A stretch of 64,000 nt of DNA, from the NCBI RefSeq assembly GCF_000004195.4, contig NC_030677.2:46315142-46379141 (forward strand). Direction: 5' to 3'. Every line of letters starts with the position of its first letter. Position 1 is the stretch's first letter. Below, one piece after another: positions 34,431 through 46,344 of this stretch. The DNA comes from Xenopus tropicalis. Lineage: Eukaryota; Chordata; Amphibia; Anura; Pipidae. The notes under the pieces are model-generated. The model was not told the origin of the DNA. It was given only the letters and a program-made list of their open reading frames with translations, and made no database searches. The position numbers and the translations under genes were made by a program.

Positions 34431-34949
34431 TATTGATGAGCGAATCTGTTTCGCTTCGCCGAAAAATTCTCGAATCTTTCAAAAGATCCGTGAAACGGCG
34501 AAAATGTCGTGCGGCAAAAAAATTGTCGCCCGCGGCTTTTATTTTGTCGCACGGCTATTATTTACTCGCCCACGGCTATTATTTCGTCGCACGGCTATTC
34601 TTTTGTTGCCCGTGGCTATTATTTCGCCGTCCGGCTATTATTTCGTCGCCCGCGGCTATTATTTTGTCGCAAGGCTATTATTTTGTTGCCCGTGGCTATT
34701 ATTTTGTCGCCCGCGGCTATTATTTTGTTGCACGGCTATTCTTTTGTCGCCCGCGGCTATTATTTCGTCGCATGGCTATTCTTTTGACGCCCACAACTAT
34801 TCTTTTTTGACGCCGGTGACAATTTTTGGAAGTGCGGCAAATTTTCCCACGGCAAATGTTTTCATCCATTTCGCGAAACAATCCGCCAATGGCGAAACTC
34901 GGAAATTCGCCGCAAAACCATGCCTGGCGAAACATTTCGCCCATCACTA
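34431..34949. mobile_element. hAT-type MITE with eight-base duplication
   Basis: The left end TATTGATGAGCGAATC and right end (reverse complement TAGTGATGGGCGAAATG) are TIRs. Both flanks are TTCATAAA (34423-34430 and 34950-34957), a perfect 8-bp target duplication. An 8-bp duplication with a TAGTG-type terminus is the hAT signature. The interior repeats CGAAACGGCGAAAA-like words and contains a minisatellite at 34530-34800. ORFs of up to 228 codons in three frames arise from the minisatellite and are not genes. A 251-bp relative is at 61013-61263. Confidence 0.92.
34530..34805 (+). repeat. 23-24 bp minisatellite inside the hAT MITE
   Basis: About 11 units of the form CGGCTATTATTTTGTCGCCC, with alternations of TTATTTCGTCGCA and TTCTTTTGTTGCC. 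It is stop-free in several frames, giving repeats such as YYFVARG and GYYFVAR. Absent from the copy at 61013. Confidence 0.9.
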
Positions 34950-34957
34950 TTCATAAA

Positions 34958-36105
34958 CAAAGGGCTCATTTACTTAAATAGTGGATTGTGTAAAGTATGA
35001 AAAAGCAGGCGCACAAACAGGTACCTCCCTGATGAAGGAATGTAGATACCCCCCATATCTGGATGAATAAAGACATATTGCACAGCAAGAATTGGTGAAT
35101 GCTAAGAATTCCTTACTTGGAGATAAACTTTCCAAAATACAACCAGTCAAAAGTATTGAGAAGTCCTTCATGGCACCCCTTTTGTGCAATTTGTACCCTT
35201 TAGCTTGCAAAGCATTTGCACACCAGAGTAAAAAATAAGCCTTATCGTTTGGGATGCCAATGGATGCTTTAACATTTCACACAAGTGTAAGTTCATTCTC
35301 TGGCAGGATTTGTTAATTGCTGGGAAAAGCAGCAAGCTTCTAGTGCCTAATGGTAATTATATGGGTTTCATATGGGAATTGTTACTGAAAATTAAGCAAT
35401 TATGTTTAAGTATTTGACAGGTTATAACAGTTTACCTGTGATAGTCCCTTACCAGCTCAATTGGGGGTGTGTGTTCCTAGTCTGTTCCTATTGTTACCTT
35501 GCCTCGTCTTGTTCTGCCCAGAACCTTGCCAATTCTAATTTATCCTCAGATCTAGTGCCTACCCCTGGTTTTGATCTTTGCCTGATCCTTTGTTTCCTAT
35601 TTTGTGACTCCTGTATCTCATTCTATTTAATTTTGTTCTGGTTGGCCATAATTTTGTATCTCGACACTTTTTCCTGACCATTTGTTTGCTCCTGGAACCT
35701 TATGCACTGAAGCTTAGGGACAGTGGAGTAGCCAAGGCTCAGACAAGAGTCTGAATGGGCAGAAAAATGTACAAGAGCCAACCTGCTTTATTGGTATGTA
35801 CCCTCGGTTAGGTAAACTTACATGAGCAAATTAGGACAATGTGGCAATTCACGTGGCAAGAGGAATTATTCACTTTGCTTGAAAAGTTTCTGTACAGGAG
35901 TTTCTTTTTTGGCATTTAATTGAATTTTCCTGTTAATGTGAAGTGATATTCAGTCACAGATGTATCTTTTAAAAGCCCCTCTTTTCATCATTTTAATAAT
36001 CCGCTCTCCTAAATTGCTGCTTTATCACATCTAAGGTATAAGCCCCAAGATATACAGACGGAACTTTGTGCGCAGTATTATTTAAAATCATATATAATTG
36101 ACAGG
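34958..36105. other. No gene supported; possible LTR-like fragment
   Basis: The part 35440-35700 is T/C-rich (CTTGCCTCGTCTTGTTCTGC, TTTGATCTTTGCCTGATCC) and resembles the pyrimidine-rich LTR or leader sequence of frog retrotransposons. The 91-codon ORF at 35402-35677 lies in it. No LTR pair or primer-binding site was found. Confidence 0.35.
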
Positions 36106-36109
36106 TTGT

Positions 36110-36535
36110 TCACTTAAACTCTGCGAGAAGGAAATGCAGATTGTAATAACTCAGTTGTGGTTGCAAAGACATAATGAACCCATCTAATCAATTTTTCTGA
36201 ATGGCAATAGATTAAAGTGGATACAAAATTACACATCATTATTGATCCCTTGTGTAATCTATCAGTTTTTAGCCAGTGACTGTGGAATGTTTTTCTCTTG
36301 CAAGACAAAGTAGAACCAAACAAAGCTTTGTTTTGCATAGTAAACAGCACCTCACTCTCCAGTCAGCGCGTGCCGATATGGAAACCTGCACAGCCACACG
36401 CTGCACTTTTTTTCTTTTTAATATACTTAATGAACGCTTACTTGTATTGATAAGAGATAAACGAACAGATTGCAGGAGTCATGTACCTCGTAGTAAGCAC
36501 AAAAAGGATCCCTAAAGATGCTTGATTATTAAATA
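36110..36535. other. Single-copy island, possible conserved non-coding element
   Basis: Complex sequence with ATCTAATCAATTTTTCTG, GGCAATAGATTAAAG, CAGCGCGTGCCGATATGG and ACTTGTATTGATAAGAG. No repeat matches and no splice-bounded ORF. Inference only. Confidence 0.22.
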
Positions 36536-36804
36536 GATCAGCTTAATCTTTTTTGGTTTTCTTAAACTTAGTGCTGGTATGACACAGGGGAATGTTCTAT
36601 GGAAATAAATGCTTAACGGTAGGGGAATTTATTAAGGTCTTGATACATTTGTTTACTGTTAAATGTAAATTTAATGAATATCATTTAAAAAGTGAAATGC
36701 AGGTGTGAGGCAAAAAAATAAATAAATCAATGCAAAGTAGTGTTCCCTGTATACCTGGCCTTTTGTTCCTGCTGTTTATTAGGATTTATATAGTATATGT
36801 TCCT

Positions 36805-37048
36805 TTAGTCTGATAAAAATCATGAACATTAACTAAACTCAATAGGGATGTTTGGCCAATACTGTATGTATTTGTGCTACTTAGCTGGGATCAAGTACAA
36901 GGTACTGTTTTATTATTGCAGAGAAAAAGGGAATCATTTTAAAAAAAATTTAATTATTTTTTTTAAAATGGACTCTATTGGAGATGGCCTTCCCATAATT
37001 TAGAGATATCTGGATAACAGGTTTCTGGATAATGGATCCTACAACTCT
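36805..37048. mobile_element. Truncated palindromic TIR repeat
   Basis: Carries the right two-thirds of the 27239-type element: ACTCAATAGGGATGTTT, AGCTGGGATCAAGTACAAGG, GAGAAAAAGGGAATCA, GGATAACAGGTTTCTGGATA. The left terminus is missing. Confidence 0.75.
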
Positions 37049-37797
37049 AATGTTGAATTTCTGTTGCTTTATGCTTTATTGTTGGGTTCAGAATGCAACT
37101 AAATTCAGCATCTAAATCCCTTATTCGGGCAAGTCCCCTATTGAAGTTTCTGGACATGTGTCCATTGGGTCACACTACTACCAGGGCAAAAACAACCACT
37201 CCATGAATTTTACATACCTATTAAGCCACAATAAATAACTAAAAACTCCCACCTAATTTGATTCATAAATAAATACCAAAGTTCTTGCAAAATATTATTT
37301 TTAATTATGCATCAACTTTGACATGTAATTTATGCTTTGAAATAAGAGGCTGTTTTTAGTTAGTTATGTACATGTTTAATTTGGATTTATTAGTTAGTAG
37401 ACTGGCTAGCCACTTGTACAGATTTATACAATAAAATTAATTTTTTAGTTTTTTTTTAAGGGTTTTTTGTGTTTTCGAAAAACTTCTCCGTGACTTCATT
37501 GCTGGTGGGCTTTTAGAAATTTCTCCAGTCGTCTGCCAGTATTATATAATTAATAAAGTTCTATTATAGAGCAATGCATTGGAAATATATTTTTATGTGT
37601 GTGAAAAAAACAAGCCGCCAATACCTAATAAATATAGTTTTATGGAGATTTCTGGCATGGTCAAAAACCCACATCAAAATATATAGGACACATTCACTTA
37701 CCAGACACAATGTGCTATGGTAGATGCATTGGCACTTTGCACAACTATACGGAAGTTCAAGGAGTGTGTCTGGACAGATGTAACTTTAGTGAATGGC
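37049..37797. other. AT-rich stretch, no gene seen
   Basis: No ORF or recognised repeat; poly-T tracts near 37449. Confidence 0.5.
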
Positions 37798-38055
37798 ACA
37801 GCACTTATATTTGCCTATTTGTATCTGTAAGTTACCCTCCCATATAGATTGTAAGCTCTACGGGGCAGGGACCTCCATCCTCTTGTGTCTTTGACTCTTA
37901 ACTTATTGCAACTGTAAATGTATCTTGTATTTATTGTTATACTTTGTATTTATCTATTATCTTATTAACCCCCTGTTTGTATTAATGTATTCTACTGTAC
38001 AGCGCTGCGTACAGTACATAAGTAGCGCTTTATAAATAAAGATATACATACAGTA
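37798..38055 (+). mobile_element. L2/CR1-type LINE 3' end, strongly truncated
   Basis: Aligns, as plus strand, with the minus-strand 3' UTR at 23793-24080: AGTTACCCTCCCATATAGAT, TGTAAGCTCTACGGGGCAGG, ATTAATGTATTCTACTGTAC and GCGCTTTATAAATAAAGATA. Only the last ~258 bp are present. Confidence 0.92.
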
Positions 38056-38220
38056 CACACAACATTTACATGCTTTTTAGCATGATGGCACATGCACTTG
38101 TGGTTATAAATAGGACATTTCTTTTGCAGGAATAATTTCAAGTCTGTTAAATGCGCCATGCACTGATCTAAAGAATAAAGAATATTACATTGCAAAATGT
38201 TTATTTTTGTTGTTCATTCA

Positions 38221-38720
38221 TTTACTTTTTAAATTTTCATTTACCACTTGTATTACATTCCCCCATAAATGCTACCTTACAATTGATTATTAGACCTGGA
38301 GCAAACTTTGCACCTACTCTAACAGTAAATGAAAACAAAGGCTAATGTGGCCTTTTTGCAATGTGCATAATCATAGAGCCGAGATGTCAGCTTTTCATTC
38401 AGTAAACTGGCACTAATCGCTTTACAACCACATTGTTATCTGTCTGTCTTGCAAGGCTTGCTTACAAAAACCCATGAACTGAAATACTGCAAACATTGAT
38501 CTTCCATTTCTGTCTATGGTTAGAGTGAATGTAAGGGATAATGTGTGCCAATAAGTGTCATTGGTCCTGCGGTTATAAATCTGCTAGCCTGCCCTTATAA
38601 ACTAAACTACCCTAGAGCTTGTGTGCATTAAATTTAATTACCCATTGAGGCGTGATTCGGAGCCACACAGTGCATGTTATACACAAAGCCAATTTACAAC
38701 TATTTCCACTTTCCTCTTTG
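38221..38720. other. Single-copy island, possible conserved non-coding element
   Basis: Low-repeat, evenly composed sequence. Examples are GTAAACTGGCACTAATCGCT, CACATTGTTATCTGTCTGTC and TTAATTACCCATTGAGGCGT. It looks like vertebrate non-coding conserved sequence rather than transposon, but conservation is untested. Confidence 0.25.
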
Positions 38721-40776
38721 TTCCCTTACAGACAAGAGTCTGTGCTTCACATATCTCTCTCACTTGCCAAAGACACCCTTCCCTTCCCTAGTATCTTGGA
38801 GTAAATATTCTAAAATATTGTAATCAAAACTAACCTGTCCTAATAAAATGCATAATGTATTCCTAAATACATTTCTCTAAAACATGTAACATATCTCCCA
38901 TTGTTCTTTTGCTCCCAAAACTATACCACTAACAAAGACTCACCCCACCTGTACCAAAGCAGGGGTAGGGGAAGCATTAATCTACGGATGCACCATTGGG
39001 CACAATGTTTCCATTTCTCGGGCTGCTGCCTTCACCCCCCCCCCCATTAACAAATAGCAAAGTATAGTTGAATATTTGATTCAAATATTTACACCAAATG
39101 ATAAGCACATGCTAAGGTTAATTTACAATTGTAGGACAGAGAATTTTCAATACTTTACATATATAAAATCTTTATCATGGCTGCCAATTATGCAAAGAAC
39201 AAATTGCAAAAAAATATTTCTCATTAATTTTAAAGCCCTTGTTTGAATGAACAGTGCTGTGTATAGATATAAATAAAAGCATACATACATACACAATCAT
39301 CTACTTGGTTAGTAATAGAATAAAAGTATGAAGAAATGACCTGGAACCTTGTTGTTAAATCATAGTGTGTGATAAGCTGGGCTTTAATCAAGACCTGAAA
39401 CCAAGAAACAAGATTCTACAGGGATGCAACTTTGTACTCTAAGGTCCAGAACAGAAGAGCAGTAGCACTGATGCTATATTTCATTAATGCAGTAAAGTAT
39501 AAGATAGTGGAAGATGATTTACCAAGAGGCAGGAGCACAGTGGAGTAGTCGCACAATATCATATTTTCCATGCGTGGGATGTGCATGAATGTCCCACAGG
39601 TGGTTCATGATTAGTTTGTGCTGGGTTGCAATTCAACACTAGGGACATTGCATGGGCTACATATCTAACGTATAGCTTATTCATAAGATGCAAGGCCAAT
39701 GGGCAATGCAGCAGAATATATGAAAGCCATTATTAAATACCTTTGTGGCAGGAATTTTGAGTGGACAAAACTCATAGTATGTGCCTTAATAAACTTACAG
39801 TATTATAAGGAAGGGCATGTTGCTAGTTTTAAAGCATGTTGTGCCCATGACAGTGCTGCCTATTATAACACCATTGCTCTGTATCTATGGGTTAATTTAT
39901 ATGTAATCTATAAAAAACTGACAACCACAGCAGCAGGAGTGTTGTTTCATGGGCAGTGCAAGTAGCCAGAGGGACCATCTGAAACTCTTCTCTGTATGGT
40001 ATGTATCTCATACATCTGCCTTGATGTTACGGTTCCCCACTGATATTTGCTCCATTTGATCTAAGCATTGCACAGAGGTGTCTACATATTCACATTACTG
40101 TAAGTGAAATGAGCTGTGAATGGAATAACAGAACTCTTCCATGCTTTTGGATCTGGGGATAAATAGAAACAACGAATGGTATGGCACCATTTCTCCAATA
40201 TCAGCTTTCTGCTCACTTATTTATTTCCACTATTTCTGTCCAATGCTCCACTCCACTTTCCATTGCAGAAAAAACTTTTTGTAAAAAGTGTATAAGATTA
40301 CTGGAGTCATTCCATCACCATCTTCAGCCAATGGATATTTTTGCAGGGCTTCAATTAACCACCTGAAACTGATTTGTAGTGTGGATAGCACTTAAAAGGT
40401 TTTGAATGAAACTTTGTATTGCTCATGGAAATGATAGTTAAGTGTTATTCAAACACTTATAGGTCTCTCTATTCTTGTATGACTGCCTTTACCTTTTACC
40501 TTATTCATCCACTTGGCATTTTTTAAGCTGAAATTCTGGATCTGAATAGAGGAGAAAGCGATGGAAGAACTTCATAGCATTTCAAAGTGCAAAATAACCC
40601 CTGGGTCCTGAGCCTGGAATTAAAATGGATTTCATATATAATGTTGAAGTTGATCCCCTTGGTGGTTGCATAATGTTGTGGGTTGCTTTTTATTGGCAGG
40701 GATTTGGTATAAAGTGTCAGAACTAAAGACAATATGGATAGTACCAAATACAATTAATTCTATTAAGTGGAAAATC
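38721..40776. other. Mostly single-copy, no gene supported
   Basis: A possible acceptor TTTGTTCCCTTACAG ends near 38730 but no donor pairs with it. A 12-C run lies at about 39038. The 88-codon ORF at 39699-39965 has no recognised domain. Confidence 0.45.
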
Positions 40777-40911
40777 ACTCATGATTCAGTAGGTGCAAAA
40801 AACTGCCTCCATGCAGGATTATTGGAGTAATCAGTGAGAAAGATACAGACGTTTCGGGAACCTCTCATTCCCTTTTTCAATCTAGCATTTTTGCACCTAC
40901 TGAATTGTGAA
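40777..40911. repeat. Element with 26-bp inverted ends
   Basis: CTCATGATTCAGTAGGTGCA at left and (inverted) TGCACCTACTGAATTGTGAA at right. Between them the minus strand reads GGAATGAGAGGTTCCCGAAA then CGTCTGTATCTTTCTCACTG, a block I recognise as part of a dispersed frog repeat. No duplication is clear. Confidence 0.6.
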
Positions 40912-41094
40912 TGACTTTCATTTTGTACTTTGCACTTAATATGTCTATAGCCGGAAGCCACGGCTTTTAGGAATCGCACTCCAAGTTAACTTTACTATAG
41001 ACTCCATTTTGGATAGCACAACCGATTTTTTCTTTTTGCAAATACAATTCCTAGAGGACCACCTTTTTCAATCAGAAAGAGACTGCTGCAGAGT

Positions 41095-42001
41095 GGGGCC
41101 GATTCACTAAAGGTCGTTAAAGCTTAACGCATAGGTTTATGCATTAAAAAGTGTTTCTCAATTAAGTACCGATTCATAAAAGTAATTTTGCATGTGTTAC
41201 TACTCATATCGCATGCGCAAAAATCTCAATTATTGCAAAGCGCTATGACCACCGCATTGCGGTAATTAACAGAAATAATACTAACGCATAATTCACAGAC
41301 ATATTTGAAACGTTAAAAGCATGAAATATGGCAATAATCTGTGACTATATATATTAACATCTACTTGGAGTAGGTGTTACTCCAAACATTGCGGTTGGTG
41401 AGTGTTTGTCAAGACAAGATGGAGTTTGCAGTCGGATTTTTGTTAGATCAAGTTAGAATCAAGTATGTGATCGTCCTAGAGTGATGTATCCTAGAATTTT
41501 CAGGGAAAGATCAACTCTAGAGGGATTATCAGAGGAGGAAATAGTGAGGCTCTATAGGTTAAATAGAGCAGCAATCTATGGCCTGTATGAGGTTTTGGAG
41601 CCTTATCTGCAGCCACTAACACACAGAAGCCATGGTGTTCCTGGTATTGTCAAACTTCTGTGCTCCTTTAATCTTTTCAGAACAGGAAGTCTGCAGAAAG
41701 TTAGAGGGATATATGATGGAATGTCACGGCCCACATTTTCATGTTGCCTTGGTTACGTGCGTAATAGCGTACGCTAATAACGCGTGCTATGAAATAATGC
41801 ATAAATATATTGCATGCTTTAAAATATCGCTTAAAAATATGTCATCGCCAGATAAATAACAACAATAAAATCGCTTCTGAATTCAGACAAGTGTCCTTTT
41901 TGTGAATCAATCGTTAATTCTTCAAATATAAGAAGTGATAATATTTTTACCGCATGCTATAAATATCAATCGTTTTTTTGGGCTTTTAGTGAATCGGCCC
42001 C
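41095..42001 (+). mobile_element. Internally deleted Harbinger transposon
   Basis: The ends GGGGCCGATTCACTAAAGGTC and (inverted) CTTTTAGTGAATCGGCCCC are TIRs of about 20 bp. It encodes the N-terminal part of a Harbinger transposase (41481-41777) followed directly by the element's 3' sequence. Flanking triplets AGT and AAT do not clearly duplicate. A sister copy lies at about 53240-53829. Confidence 0.9.
41419..41777 (+). pseudogene. Harbinger transposase N-terminal remnant
   Basis: From 41481 the reading frame gives PRIFRERSTLEGLSEEEI, VRLYRLNRAAIYGLYEVLEP, LTHRSHGVPGIVKLLCSF and YDGMSRPTFSCCLGYV. This is the conserved N-terminal region of PIF/Harbinger (HARBI1-like) transposases, including the helix-turn-helix-like GxSQPTVSR-type motif. 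The whole DDE catalytic domain is absent; the frame ends within 3' element sequence. An upstream ATG at 41419 begins MEFAVGFLL in a different frame, separated by a lesion near 41450, whereas the sister copy at 53271 keeps the same start in frame through FREM. The protein would have bound TIRs and cut and pasted the element with a Myb-like partner. This copy cannot be active. Confidence 0.85.
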
Positions 42002-43200
42002 AATAACACACAGGTAACATTACATACACTGGAGTGCTTTAACACCAAGAACCCAAATGTGGCCTGCTCAATGTTGTGACAAGGCATGAGAATATCTGAT
42101 CATCAATGATCCCAGTCCAACCCGACAGAGCTTAAGCAGTTTTACCACAATGAATGACCAAAAATCAGAATTCAAATTAGCAAAGCTGGTATTTACCTAC
42201 TTCAAAGGACATCTATCATTGTAGGTTTCTACCAGGTTTTGGGGTTAACAAATGTCTGCTTTATTTTTACTTTTCTTTTGTGCCACAATGGGAAATTGTT
42301 ATATTTGTTGTGTAAATGAAAGGCCCACACATGTGCAGTAGAGTAAAAAAGTGCAGCTTTCCGCTCACATGTGCAGCCAGCGCAAAGAAAGAAGATGGAA
42401 GAGGATCTCTCACCTGCATGTACCTTGGGCTGGTGCGTTTTTTTGTTATTAGACCTAATAAGCCCGGGGTATCAGGTAAGAGTACAATTGCTGGGGGGCA
42501 CCTCCTGGTGATTCAAGCTTTCCTTCTACTTTTAGAAGTGACTTATACACAATTATACATTGCAAGTGGGTGAGGTCCTAAGGATTTGCCAAACTTTTAT
42601 TAAATATCTGCAAAGAAAAAATTGGTTGCGTTCAGCATAGTTCTTCCATGAATGACTTATCAAATATATTCTCAAACTGGAAAGGATTTCCATCCTGTTA
42701 TGAGCTGCTGCTCGTGCAACATCATGATTAACATAACAATTAGCAGATTTATGAGCATTTAAATCCACATCACTTTCTTTTTTTGTAAACGTATGTGTCA
42801 TTCTAATAACCGCCTTCAATTCTGTACCTGTGAAACAGCTTCACAGGGAGTAACAGATGTTGTACTCTGTCACTTCTCTCACAGTATAGCAGTTTTTCTT
42901 ATTGATAACAGTGTCACCAAAAAAATTTCCATCTTAGCTCTCCTGAAGGCAAGCAGTGAATTGAAACCTTGTTTGGCATATCAAACCTCACACGCCAGTT
43001 TGTGCTAGAGGAGGCAGTGTGACATAACTCCTTGGGTGCCACAGACCTCCCACACTTCATTTCATTCTTTGCTCCCTTGGAACATGGTTGGGTTTGGGGA
43101 TGAGCAGAGAGGTCATTTGCCATGGACCCTAGAATTAAAGGGATCTCCTGGAGTTGGTAGAAAGAAATATTGGTAATATAATATTGTATAGAGTTCTCCA
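42002..43200. other. No gene supported; possible repeat at 42200-42560
   Basis: CTTCAAAGGACATCTATCATTG at about 42201 and the GTGCAGCTTTCCGCTCACAT block (about 42351) resemble the interior of frog MITEs. A good donor sequence CAGGTAAGAG occurs near 42473 but no exon is supported. ORFs of 85-95 codons lack known domains. Confidence 0.35.
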
Positions 43201-43226
43201 CCTTGTGCTGCTGCAGTTGTGGTTAG

Positions 43227-43280
43227 ACTACAACTCTCAGGCTTCATTTGTATGTACTGCAGATGTTGCGAGTTGTAGTA
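43227..43280. promoter_or_regulatory. ZNF143-like motif hairpin
   Basis: ACTACAACTCTCAGGC at 43227 and the inverted AGTTGTAGT at 43271 repeat the arrangement at 7696-7744. It resembles a degenerate ZNF143 (SBS) site carried by a dispersed repeat. Confidence 0.35.
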
Positions 43281-46200
43281 CAATAACTAGTACAATAATA
43301 GCTGTAGATCTACCCTCATAAATCAAAGTTTTATCATCATTTTACAATATTGTGTACCTGGACTCGGCATTCTTATGAAAGTAAACAGGGCATATCCAGC
43401 CGCAATAATTAAAAACCATTAGTAGTTTTGTTGTCAATAAAACATATTTTTAATTTGTTGCGCTGTATGTTGTGGTTTTTGACCATGATAAATAATCAAA
43501 AGTAAGACTACACGTGGCTGTCTATACAATAAAATGGGTCATTGTGAAAGACTGGCACAAACTAACTGGCGGCCATTCTAAATGAGCAAGAATGGGAAAG
43601 AATCATGCCACAGATCAGTCAATGCACACACTTCCACCTAAACAGTGCTTAATGGTACTAAATTTGTATTATCTTTCCCAAAATACCTTTCCATTTAGAA
43701 AGGCAGGCATCCAAGGATAGCAAGAACAGTATAAGCCTTGTACCTCATGCATATATCATTCTGCCAGTATTTCCCAAAGGCATCATATACACTGGAGATC
43801 TCAAAGAGCTCCTGTTGGTCAGCTTTCGGAGCTTCAGATACTGTAGCTTGTTAGGCAGCAGAGCAATTCCTCCACTCTAGTGGAGTTCTGTGTCCCTGGA
43901 TAGTCCACAAATTACTGCAGGGGGGCTTTATTTATTATATATTGTTGTTGTGGCTGTTATCTCACTATAGTTGGCAAAAGTGCAGCTTCCTTGGTCCTCT
44001 GCATTTACCGATGAATCTCTAGAGCCAGTAGCATCCCCTGTCTTTCCCATACCTTGGTTAGGTAATCATCGCAATTCTCTGCCACATACACAGCTCTGTA
44101 ACATCACAGCTAGCTAGAATCAGCCATAAAGAGTAGATTGGACCTGGTAAGTACCTCTTGCCTCTAATTATGTATACATACATACATATACAGCCACAGT
44201 GCCAAGAACATTCTAGAACTCTAACTGATATTCAGCATGGTCTTCCAGGACCTGTTTTTCTCCTGGTGTCCATTCTGACCTTGCTTGAGCAGTAAGCCCC
44301 TGCCTTGCTCTTCTGAAAACATGAAGAGAAGATAAAAAGATATATATATACCTATATATATATACGTGTGTGTATTTTTCCCTGTCAGTCTTACATGGGT
44401 GTTCATATTAATGTTATACCGAAAAAGCCTCATATCAAACACTGCCCATTGTACTGCTCTTTTCATTTATCTACAGACAGGGAGGTTGGTTGTTACATGT
44501 TGCTAAATCAGTGACTGAGAGATTGATTGCATTGTCACAACTGAATGATTACATTGATTTACAGTCGTCCTCTAACTTCTACAATGTGGTTTACAGCCGT
44601 GCTGCTCCCAGAATGCAGTGAATTCTGTAGCTTGTAATAAGTTTTAATAGACCAACATATAAGAGAAGGAAGATATATTGTTTCAGAGGTGGCAAAAACA
44701 TAGATGTTATCGATGTCCTCAGCAAGTAGAACTGGCCATAGATGCCTTTAGAGGGAAAATATTGAGAGACAGATGCATTATTACCATATTTCCCTTGTTT
44801 CCACTAGATGCTATATTGTTACTGACTCCGTAAACCTATACATACATCAGTATGGTTGAGAAGATGGCTTTTCATCACCTTTAGAGATTGGTTTATCTAT
44901 AGGGGCACAAGGAGTCAATTTGGACAGTCTGAGCTATAATCTCTTTGAACTGAAGTTTGTCTGTCTAGGCAATATAGTCATCCAGTGGCCTTCCTCTATA
45001 TGACTTTAACTTCCTCTCACTCAGATCTTCGAATTTGTGGATCAGTTCTCTATCAATATGGGTACTCATATTAGACAATAGATTTTAAAAAATGGCCTAT
45101 CGGCCAGTCAGTCAGACAACCCCAGTTTATCTACCTAAAGGCATAAGTTCTTCAACCTGTAGTACTGTAATCCTCTTAAAATGAATCAGTTGGGGCCAAG
45201 GCCTTATGATCAATGGGATATTCTATGAGCTTCCCAGGCTTGGCTGTAATACATGTCCCTTTCACAAAGACAAGTAATGCATATACCACATGGATTTGTT
45301 GACTGCTTGTAGCTGACAAAGACAAGAAGAACATTCCCTTATTACAAACATTTGTCCCTATACCAATCACTGCAATTTGCAGAGAGTCATTTACAAAAGG
45401 TTTATAGGCACACCATAATAAAATGCACCCCCACACCAAAAAAAAAGTATTTCTGAGAGACCATGCAAAAAACAGACTGTATTCTGTAACTCCCTTCCAC
45501 ACCCATTCAGATCTTTAGTTTTGTGTATCAGTACTCTCTATCGATTTCTTCAAATAAAGAAATCCCTTGGTGGCAACATATTTGCCTCTTCCATTGCTAT
45601 GTGCAAGAAAATATAAGTTGGTAAATACAGATCCATAGGAGGATAACTCATTCTAGTATAGTTGTTGAACATTTATAGTTGCCCTTCTTACACTAAACAT
45701 GTTTTCCCTATAACAGCCACTCTAAACAAACTTTCATTGAATTGCATTTCATTGAATCCAACCAATAATATTTCACTGTTTATTAAAAATTGTGTTTCAC
45801 AACCCTCAGCTCGAGTTGTATATTTTTTTCCTGGCACATAGCAAGTGTTCTATCAAAAGGTTCTAAATCAAACTCTTGAGACTACAGATTGATCAAAGAG
45901 AATCATTAAATTCTTGGTGGAGTTGTAATCATTTACAATTTAATAATAAACTGCTGTTAATATCGAGGAAGAGCCTTTTCATCTAAGAATCTATGATAAA
46001 TCATTACCATCGCATCATAATTGTTGCGCACAAGGACACATGGGTGATAAATTCACTACACAAAAGTCAAGTTTTTATCAATACCCATTAATTGTGTACT
46101 GAGTGTTTATAGTCTTCCTCAGTACCTCGGGGTTACCCTTTGCTGTAGGACCATGAACATAGTTAATTTCGAGATGCTGCTTATACATTCAGCATATTTA
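43281..46200. other. Long unassigned stretch, no gene supported
   Basis: Contains a TA/TG microsatellite (about 44338-44375). The words CAGATCTTCGAATTTGTG (45021) and CAGATCTTTAGTTTTGTG (45509) suggest a diverged direct duplication about 490 bp apart. The 108-codon minus-strand ORF (45176-45502) has a hydrophobic middle but no recognisable family. Confidence 0.4.
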
Positions 46201-46204
46201 TATG

Positions 46205-46317
46205 TACTGTATATATATATGTGTGTGTGTGTGTGCACTGGGGTTCATTTGGAGGGGTTGAACTTGACAAACTTTGGTCCTTTTTCAACCCAACCTAACT
46301 ATGTAACTAAGTAACCC
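46205..46317 (+). repeat. TA/TG microsatellite and retroposon-like 3' tail
   Basis: Alternating TA and TG at 46207-46233 is followed by GGAGGGGTTGAACTTGACAA, TTTTTCAACCCAACCTAACT and ATGTAACTAAGTAAC, a 3' tail with short tandem CTATGTAA-like units seen widely in frog repeats. Confidence 0.65.
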
Positions 46318-46344
46318 ATATATTCTCTTGAAATGTTTTCTTAA

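Noticed and set aside
34270..34956. 228-codon ORF and two overlapping ORFs with YYFVARG-like repeats
   Set aside because: The repeats come from the 23-24 bp minisatellite inside a hAT MITE and appear in all three frames; no membrane protein is implied.
42316..42490. Possible exon ending at a good donor (CAGGTAAGAG)
   Set aside because: No polypyrimidine acceptor at a sensible distance, and the text resembles the interior of a frog repeat.
44140..44160. Donor-like CTGGTAAGT
   Set aside because: A lone donor motif is expected by chance; the upstream acceptor is weak and the intervening frames contain stops.
45176..45502. 108-codon minus-strand ORF with hydrophobic middle
   Set aside because: No family resemblance, no splice signals, and it lies in unassigned AT-rich DNA.
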